NCBI RefSeq assembly: GCF_963676685.1 | Contig: NC_092347.1 | Coordinates: 89,778,592-89,842,591 of the forward strand | DNA length: 64,000 bases | Direction of reading: 5' to 3' | Origin: Mytilus edulis | Lineage: Eukaryota > Mollusca > Bivalvia > Mytilida > Mytilidae | Shown here: piece by piece, positions 26,201-35,200 of the stretch | Layout of the letters: the number at the start of each line of letters is the position of its first letter | Position numbering within the stretch: position 1 is the first letter of the stretch | The notes under the pieces: model-generated | Database searches by the model: none | What the model was told of the DNA's origin: nothing | The model's input: only the letters and a program-made list of their open reading frames with translations | Made by a program: the position numbers and the translations under genes

Positions 26201-29200
26201 CGTTCCCTCAAGATGTTATGTTGTTCCCTCAAGATAGTTATCTCGTTCCCTCAAGATATTATGTCGTTCCCTCAAGATGTTATGTTCTTCCCTCAAGATG
26301 CTATGTCGTTCCCTCAAGATACTATGTTGTTCCCTCAAGATAGTTATCTCGTTCTCTAAAGATTTTAAAATTGTATTGATATATGATTCATTTCGCCCTT
26401 CGAAGCGGAACTGTAGACGTGGCCAGATCCCAAAAGTAGAATATTTACATAATAATAATGATATAATTATTCTGTATTTAAAGAGAATAACTGAGAGGGG
26501 ATAGGAGGGGTCCTGATCCAGAAATCCCGGGCTTAAAAACACGAAATCTCGAAATCCCGAATTTAAATAAAGTAAATCCCGACGTCCCGTAATCCGAAAA
26601 ATAGAATTCCCGGATCCGAAAGGGTCAATCCCGAAATCCCGAGCTTAAAAACACCCGATCCCGGAGTCCCAGTAAAGGTGGCACTCCACAGTTAGATGTG
26701 TAGTTTCGCATTTTGGCCCCTAAATATTTTTCAAATATAAGAGCTAGTGTGCAATGAAATTCATTTTTGGATAGCTGAGTATTAAAATAGCCTTCGTATT
26801 GGGTTTATATGAACATCAAGATCATATAATGTATGTAATATAGGCTGTTTTCTGTATGCCCTTCCGTATTTGTATGTCCATACCATACATTGGTCCGGCA
26901 ATTTTTGTAATGTTTTTTTCCAACTTTTTGTCGCACGAACTTTGTGATTAGATTTTACGAAAAAATTAGGCGAAAGACACCCATTTTTTTATGATCATTA
27001 GGAAGATTTATGAAAACAGTTTCTAAAAAGGTATCACTCAAAGGCATTTCTAGTTTGATCCAAATTGTGGGGGGATATGTGACATGCATGTTTACCCCCT
27101 TTTTGCAATATTTTATGGTAAATACATGCAGAATGTTGCCATGGATACACAGAAAAGGAATTATTTTTCACCCTTTTAACATTTGAAAATTAAATCTAAG
27201 GAAGATACTGATTACATACATATGCACATGTACAACACAAACAGTTAGGTTAATGTATTAGAAATCCAGGAATAGGAGATGATAAAACAGTTTGTGGCTC
27301 ATTTTTAATTTTATTTTCTAAGAGTTTGGTAAAGGGTTATTTTCGTGCAACGTTTTCGGCCTTTTCATTTTACGTGTTTTCGTGATTTGGTGTTTTATTT
27401 CTCGTTTTCTCGTGTTTGCTTCGATGTGCGTGCTTCGAATTTCCTCTTATTTATTTTCCGTGTTTCGTGTCGGTGGTCTTAATTTCTCGTTCTTGCATTG
27501 TTCCGCATTTGATTAAAAACTGAATTGGAAGTAACTCCACGTCTTTACTCCACCGTTTCGAAGTTGGAAATAAAGAATAAATCAATATAATTGTATTGCT
27601 ATGTTGAGGGAACGAGATAACTATCTTGAGGGAACGACATAGTATCTTGAGGGAACGAGATAACTATCTTGAGGGAACGACATAGTATCTTGAGGGAACG
27701 AGATAACTATCTTGAGGGAACGACATAGTATCTTGAGGGAACGAGATAACTATCTTGAGGGAACGACATAGTATCTTGAGGGAACGAGATAACTATCTTG
27801 TGGGAACGACATATCATCTTGAGGGAACGACATAGTATCTTGAGGGAACAACATAACATCTTAAGGGAACGACATAGTATCTTGAGGGAACGAGATAATT
27901 ATCTTGAGGGAACGAGATAACTATCTTGAGGGAACGACATAGTATCTTGAGGGAACGAGATAACTATCTTGAGGGAATGACATAATATCTTGAGGGAACG
28001 AGATAACTATCTTGTGGGAACGACATAGCATCTTGAGGGAACGACAAAGTATCTTGAGGGAACAACATATTTTTTTTTTCTTTCATGGCCGCATTCTGCC
28101 ACCGTAGTAGAACTACGGTGGCAGAATGCGGCCATCAAAGAAAAAAAAATTATGTTGTTCCCTCAAGATACTATGCCGTTCCCTCAAGATAGTTATCTCG
28201 TTCCCACAAGATAGTTATCTCGTTCCCTCAAGATACTATGTCGTTCCCTCAAGATAGTTATCTCGTTCCCTCAAGATATTTATCTCGTTCCCTCAAGATA
28301 CTATGTCGTTCCCTCAAGATACTATGGCGTTCCCTCAAGATAGTTATCTCGTTCCCTCAAGATAATTATCTCGTTCCCTCAAGATACTATGTCGTTCCCT
28401 CAAGATGTTATGTTGTTCCCTCAAGATACTATGTCGTTCCCTCAAGATAGTTATCTCGTTCCCTCAAGATAGTTATCTCGTTCCCTCAAGATACTATGTC
28501 GTTCCCTCAAGATAGTTAATTCGTTCCCTCAACATAGCAATACAATTATATTGATTTATTCTTTATTTCTATCCAGGAATAGGAGATGATAAAACATTTT
28601 GTGGCTCATTTTTAATTTTATTTTCTAAGAGGGTGGTAAAAGGTTATTTTCGTGCAACGTTTTCGGCCTTTTCATTTTTCGTGATTTGATGTTTTATTTC
28701 TCGTTTTCTCGTGTTTGGTTCGATGTGCGTGCTTCGTATTTCCCCTTATTTATTTTCCGTGTTTCGTGTCGGTGGTCTTAATTTCTCGTTCTTGCAATGT
28801 TCCGCATTTGATTAAAAAGTAAATTGGAAGTAACTCCACGTCTTTACTCCAACGTTTCGAAGTTGGAAATAAAGAATAAATCAATATAATTGTATTGCTA
28901 TGTTGAGGGAACGAATTAACTATCTTGAGGGAACGACATAGTATCTTGAGGGAACGAGATAACTATCTTGAGGGAACGAGATAACTATCTTGTGGGAACG
29001 ACATAGTATCTTGAGGGAACGACATAGTATCTTGAGGGAACGAGATAAATATCTTGAGGGAACGAGATAACTATCTTGAGGGAACGACATAGTATCTTGA
29101 GGGAACGACAGAGTATCTTGAGGGAACGAGATAACTATCTTGAGGGAACAACATAACATATTGAGGGAACGACATAGTATCTTGAGAGAACGACATAGCA

Positions 29201-32200
29201 TCTTGAGGGAACGAGATAACTATCTTGAGGGAACAACATAACATCTTGAGGGAACGACATAGTATCTTGAGGGAACGAGATAACTATCTTGAGGGAACGA
29301 GATAACTATCTTGGGGGGAACGACATAGTATCTTGAAGGAACGACATAGTATCTTGAGGGAACGAGATAACTATCTTGTGGGAACGACATAGCATCTTGA
29401 GGGAACGACATAGTATCTTGAGGGAACAACATAATTTTTTTTTCTTTCATGGCCGCATTCTGCCACCGTAGAACTACGGTGGCAGAATGCGGCCATGAAA
29501 GAAAAAAAATTATGTTGTTCCCTCAAGATACTATGTCGTTCCCTAAAGATGCTATGTCGTTCCCTCAAGATAATATGTCGTTCCCTCGAGATAGTTATCT
29601 CGTTCCCTCAAGATACTATGTCGTTCCCTCAAGATAGTTATCTCGTTCCCTCAAGATACTGTGTCGTTCCCTCAAGATGTCATGTCGTTCCCTCAAGATA
29701 GTTATCTCGTTCCCTCAAGATACTATGTCGTTCCCTCAAGATGTTATGTCGTTCCCTCAAGATAGCTATCTCGTTCCCTCAAGATACTATGTCGTTCCCT
29801 CAAAATAATATGTTGTTCCCTCAAGATGTTATGTCGTTCCCTCAAGATAGTTATCTCGTTCCCTCAAGATAGTTATCTCGTTCCCTCAAGATACTATGTC
29901 GTTCCCTCAAGATGTTATGTCGTTCCCTCAAGATAGTTATCTCGTTCCCTCAAGATACTATGTCGTTCAACATAAAAAAAAATCTTTCATGGCCGCATTC
30001 TGCCACCGTTCTATACGGTGGCAGAATGCGGCCATGAAAGAAAGAAAAATTATGTTGTTCCCTCAAGATACTATGTCGTTCCCTCAAGATGATATGTCGT
30101 TCCCACAAGATAGTTATCTCGTTCCCTCCAGATACTATGTCGTTCCCTCAAGATACTATGTCGTTCCCTCAAGATAGTTATATCGTTCCCTCAAGATAGT
30201 TATCTCGTTTGCTCAAGATAGTTATTTCGTTCCCTCAAGATAGTTATCTCGTTCCCTCAAGATACTATGTCGTTCCCTCAAGATGTTATGTTGTTCCCTC
30301 AAGATAGTTATCTCGTTCCCTCAAGATATTATGTCGTTCCCTCAAGATAGTTATCTCGTTCCCTCAAGATACTATGTCGTTCCCTCAAGATGTTATGTTG
30401 TTCCCTCAAGATAGTTATCTCGTTCCCTCAAGATATTATGTCGTTCCCTCAAGATGTTATGTTCTTCCCTCAAGATGCTATGTCGTTCCCTCAAGATACT
30501 ATGTTGTTCCCTCAAGATAGTTATCTCGTTCTCTAAAGATTTTAAAATTGTATTGATATATGATTCATTTCGCCCTTCGAAGCGGAACTGTAGACGTGGC
30601 CAGATCCCAAAAGTAGAATATTTACATAATAATAATGATATAATTATTCTGTATTTAAAGAGAATAACTGAGAGGGGATAGGAGGGGTCCTGATCCAGAA
30701 ATCCCGGGCTTAAAAACACGAAATCTCGAAATCCCGAATTTAAATAAAGTAAATCCCGACGTCCCGTAATCCGAAAAAAAGAATTCCCGGATCCGAAAGG
30801 GTCAATCCCGAAATCCCGAGCTTAAAAACACCCGATCCCGGAGTCCCAGTAAAGGTGGCACTCCACAGTTAGATGTGTAGTTTCGCATTTTGGCCCCTAA
30901 ATATTTTTCAAATATAAGAGCTAGTGTGCAATGAAATTCATTTTTGGATAGCTGAGTATTAAAATAGCCTTCGTATTGGGTTTATATGAACATCAAGATC
31001 ATATAATGTATGTAATATAGGCTGTTTTCTGTATGCCCTTCCGTATTTGTATGTCCATACCATACATTGGTCCGGCAATTTTTGTAATGTTTTTTTCCAA
31101 CTTTTTGTCGCACGAACTTTGTGATTAGATTTTACGAAAAAATTAGGCGAAAGACACCCATTTTTTATTTGATCATTAGGAAGATTTATGAAAACAGTTT
31201 CTAAAAAGGTATCACTCAAAGGCATTTCTAGTTTGATCCAAATTGTGGGGGATATGTGACATGCATGTTTACCCCCTTTTTGCAATATTTTATGGTAAAT
31301 AAATGCAGAATGTTGCCATGGATACACAGAAAAGGAATTATTTTTCACCCTTTTAACATTTGAAAATTAAATCTAAGGAAGATACTGATTACATACATAT
31401 GCACATGTACAACACAAACAGTTAGGTTAATGTATTAGAAATCCAGGAATAGGAGATGATAAAACAGTTTGTGGCTCATTTTTAATTTTATTTTCTAAGA
31501 GTTTGGTAAAGGGTTATTTTCGTGCAACGTTTTCGGCCTTTTCATTTTACGTGTTTTCGTGATTTGGTGTTTTATTTCTCGTTTTCTCGTGTTTGCTTCG
31601 ATGTGCGTGCTTCGAATTTCCTCTTATTTATTTTCCGTGTTTCGTGTCGGTGGTCTTAATTTCTCGTTCTTGCATTGTTCCGCATTTGATTAAAAACTGA
31701 ATTGGAAGTAACTCCACGTCTTTACTCCACCGTTTCGAAGTTGGAAATAAAGAATAAATCAATATAATTGTATTGCTATGTTGAGGGAACGAGATAACTA
31801 TCTTGAGGGAACGACATAGTATCTTGAGGGAACGAGATAACTATCTTGAGGGAACGACATAGTATCTTGAGGGAACGAGATAACTATCTTGAGGGAACGA
31901 CATAGTATCTTGAGGGAACGAGATAACTATCTTGTGGGAACGACATATCATCTTGAGGGAACGACATAGTATCTTGAGGGAACAACATAACATCTTAAGG
32001 GAACGACATAGTATCTTGAGGGAACGAGATAATTATCTTGAGGGAACGAGATAACTATCTTGAGGGAACGACATAGTATCTTGAGGGAACGAGATAACTA
32101 TCTTGAGGGAATGACATAATATCTTGAGGGAACGAGATAACTATCTTGTGGGAACGACATAGCATCTTGAGGGAACGACAAAGTATCTTGAGGGAACAAC

Positions 32201-35200
32201 ATATTTTTTTTTTCTTTCATGGCCGCATTCTGCCACCGTAGATAACAACTAAAAAAAATTGCGGAAGAAATTTTTAATCCTAGCCGCCACCCCCCTCCCT
32301 GCCCAACATAAAAATCAAATGATAGCTTCCTTACCTACAAATTCATTTAACAAACATGACAATTTTATTACACTAGAAACTACATGATAAAAATCTAGGA
32401 TCTAGAAATTGACAATCGAGACTGTTGATAACTAACTGCTCGACAAAAGTGATGATTCCAATTTACCAATTGTTCACTCGCCATGTCTGTAAAGTAACAT
32501 TGCAGCAGCGCCTGCATATGCAGTGTATATCTCTTTACTAATATTGTTACGATACGCGAGTTTTATCAAGATATTAAAATACATAAAACTTTCAATTTTA
32601 TGCACCATCTTTGTGTATATAATCTTAAACGTTTTATAAATAATGACCAATCGTTTATGTAATTCATTTCAGATACGAAATATAAATCATAATAAGTGCT
32701 TAGACAACCACGAGTACTTATTTCAAGCTGAAGAACTGCTTTATTCAGAAATATGCTCTCATCAACTTGCAACACAGGTAAAGTCGAAAAACATTTTTTT
32801 TTTTTTAAAGTTAAAAAATTTAAAGTAAGACTGGAAGGACAGATTATAACTGCAAGAGTGGATAGATAAAGCCGTGCCTGAATAATTAAAATTGAAAGGT
32901 TGAAAATTATAAAAGTAATTCACAAGCAAACGAAAAAAGAAAGCTGTGTTTCCAACGATCAATTCAAAAGATAAAGGATTATTCTCCTAGATCTCGCAGC
33001 ATAAATTTGTTCCACTCCACATGTAGGTATAGCATAATCCTATAAACTATAGACTTGTTACTTCTTGTTGTACAGTCACCTTGTCCTGGTAGCTTTTTGT
33101 TGCTGACAAGTTTCTACAAAAACAGTGGTTAGCATTTCAATATTAAAAAAGTTGTTACATATTTTCGGTCTCGAAAGTAACATAAACAAATAAATATTGT
33201 TTTAAATAAAGGCAGTAGTAGTAAACCGCTGTTTGAATTCATAAATCGATTGAGAAAATATTAAATTCGGTTTACAAAGTAAAACTGAGGGAAACATATT
33301 AAATTTAAGAAGAGAACTACGACACAACACTAAAATGTAACATACACAGAAACGAACTAAGATAAAACAATGGCCATTTTCCTGATTTGGTATATGATAT
33401 TTAAAAAAAATGATGGATTGAACCTGGTATTGTGGTTAACACCGAGAAAGAGGCCAAAATACCCATCATATTGTATATTTCTTCGTTATTTAATTGAACA
33501 AGATATAAGAATTACCAGAAAAAGAGGCTTTCTTCATTCATAGATATCAGGACTTAATTTTGTATTATCGCCAGACGCGCGTTTCGTCTACATAAGACTC
33601 ATCAGTAACGCTCAAATCCAAAAAAGTTAAAAAGGCCAAATAAAGAAAGAAGTTGAAGAGCATTGAGGACCAGAATTCCTAAATCCTTTGCCAAATACAG
33701 CTAAGGTAATCTATTCCTGATGAAGAAAATCCGTAGTATTTCGAAAATTCTAAACTTTCGTAAACGGTTAATTTATAAATATGACTATATCAATGATAAT
33801 TCATGTCAGCACAGAAGGGAATTAAAACTCCACCAGCAGTGGCATCGATCAAGTGGTTGTAAATAAACTCATCATAGAAACCTTGACTTAATTTTGTATC
33901 TACGCCAAACGCGCGTTTCGTCTTCAAAAGACTCATCGATGACACTCGAATCCAAAACAGTTAAATATGCATCCTACCTCTAGACAAGAAACAAGCTTAA
34001 TACTCATCCCACCTGCTCACTGGAAACGGGAAACGGGAAACAAGTATATCATGCATCCTACCTTTAGACAAGAAACAAGCATAATACTCATGCCATCTCC
34101 TCCCTGGCAGCGGAAAACAAGCCTAATATGCATCCTACTTTTAGACAAGAAGCAAGCTTAATACTCATTCCACCTCCTCACTGGAACAGAACAGAACACA
34201 AGCCTTATATGCATCCTACCTCTAGACAAGAAACAAGCTTAATACTCATCTCACCTCCACACTGGAAACGGGAAACAAGCCTAATAGGCATCCTACCTCT
34301 AGACAATAAACAAGCTTAATACTAATCTCACCTCCACACTGGAAACGGGAAACAAGCCTTATATGCATCCTACATCTAGACAATAAAGAAGTTTAATACT
34401 CATCCCACATGCTCTCTGGAAGCGGGAAACAAGCCTAATATGCATCCTACCTCTAGAAAATAAACAAACTTAATACTCATCCCATCTGCTCACTGGAAAC
34501 GGGAAACAAGCATATTATGCATCCTACCTCTAGACAGGAAACAAGCTTAATTCTCAACCCACCTCCTCACTGGAAACAAACATTATACTCATCCTACCTT
34601 GTAACTAAAAACCAGCATAATGCTATTCCCTCCTTCCCGAGGGTATCACCAGCCAAGTAGTCAGCACTTCTGTATTGACATTAATTATCGTTGATATGGT
34701 CATATTTATTTTACAGTTAACAAAATTTTCGCATTTTTGAAATGCTAAGGCTTTTCTACCTCAGTAATAGATTACCTTAGCGGTATTTGGCAAAACATTT
34801 AGGAATTTTGGTCATCAATGCTATTCAACTTCGTGCTTTATTTGGTCTTTTAAACAATTTTGGATTTGAGCGTCAGTGATGAGTCTTTCGTAGACGAAAC
34901 GCGCGTCTGGCGTAAACGCAAAATTCAATCCTGGTATATATGATGAATTTTATCCTTACTGGAAACAAGATACATGCTTAATCATTGCTCTTCCTCGTCA
35001 CTGTGAACAGAAAATAAACCTAATCATCTTCTCATTTCCTTACAGACAACAATCCCAATCCCTTTATGCCTTAACCTGTATTTCAGACTGTTTATACAAC
35101 TTTGTTTTAATATAAAGACGATAGTCGATTTATGATTGTTTATATTTTTTAAATATTTTTTGTACTTCAAAGGGATTTTCTTGGACTAAAGACCTTTTGC

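Larger units (their letters stand above)
23951..32239. mobile_element. Train of six foldback-like elements in GALNT intron 7
   Basis: Six adjacent units, each bounded by outward-facing terminal inverted repeats beginning ACGGTGGCAGAATGCGGCCA and followed by GAAAG. They lie at 23951-25305, 25311-25822, 25838-28105, 28115-29469, 29476-30009 and 30015-32239, separated by only about 5-15 bp. Their inner arms are tandem arrays of 21-22 bp units built on TTCCCTCAAGATA, with variants ending CTATGTCG, GTTATCTCG or GTTATGTTG. Order and orientation are E1, E2, E3, then E1 inverted, E2 inverted, E3 direct. The structure recalls Foldback/Galileo-type elements, which have long inverted repeats made of short tandem repeats. 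That assignment is by architecture only. No transposase is visible. Confidence 0.8.

Noticed and set aside
23970..31000. Many open frames of 60-108 codons with SFPQD, VPSRY or LREQHS repeats
   Set aside because: They arise because the 21-bp array unit is a multiple of three and lacks stops. The same DNA is open on both strands and in several phases, so coding is not supported.
23985..32200. CRISPR-like array
   Set aside because: The 21-22 bp units abut directly with no unique spacers, there are no cas genes, and the DNA is eukaryotic.
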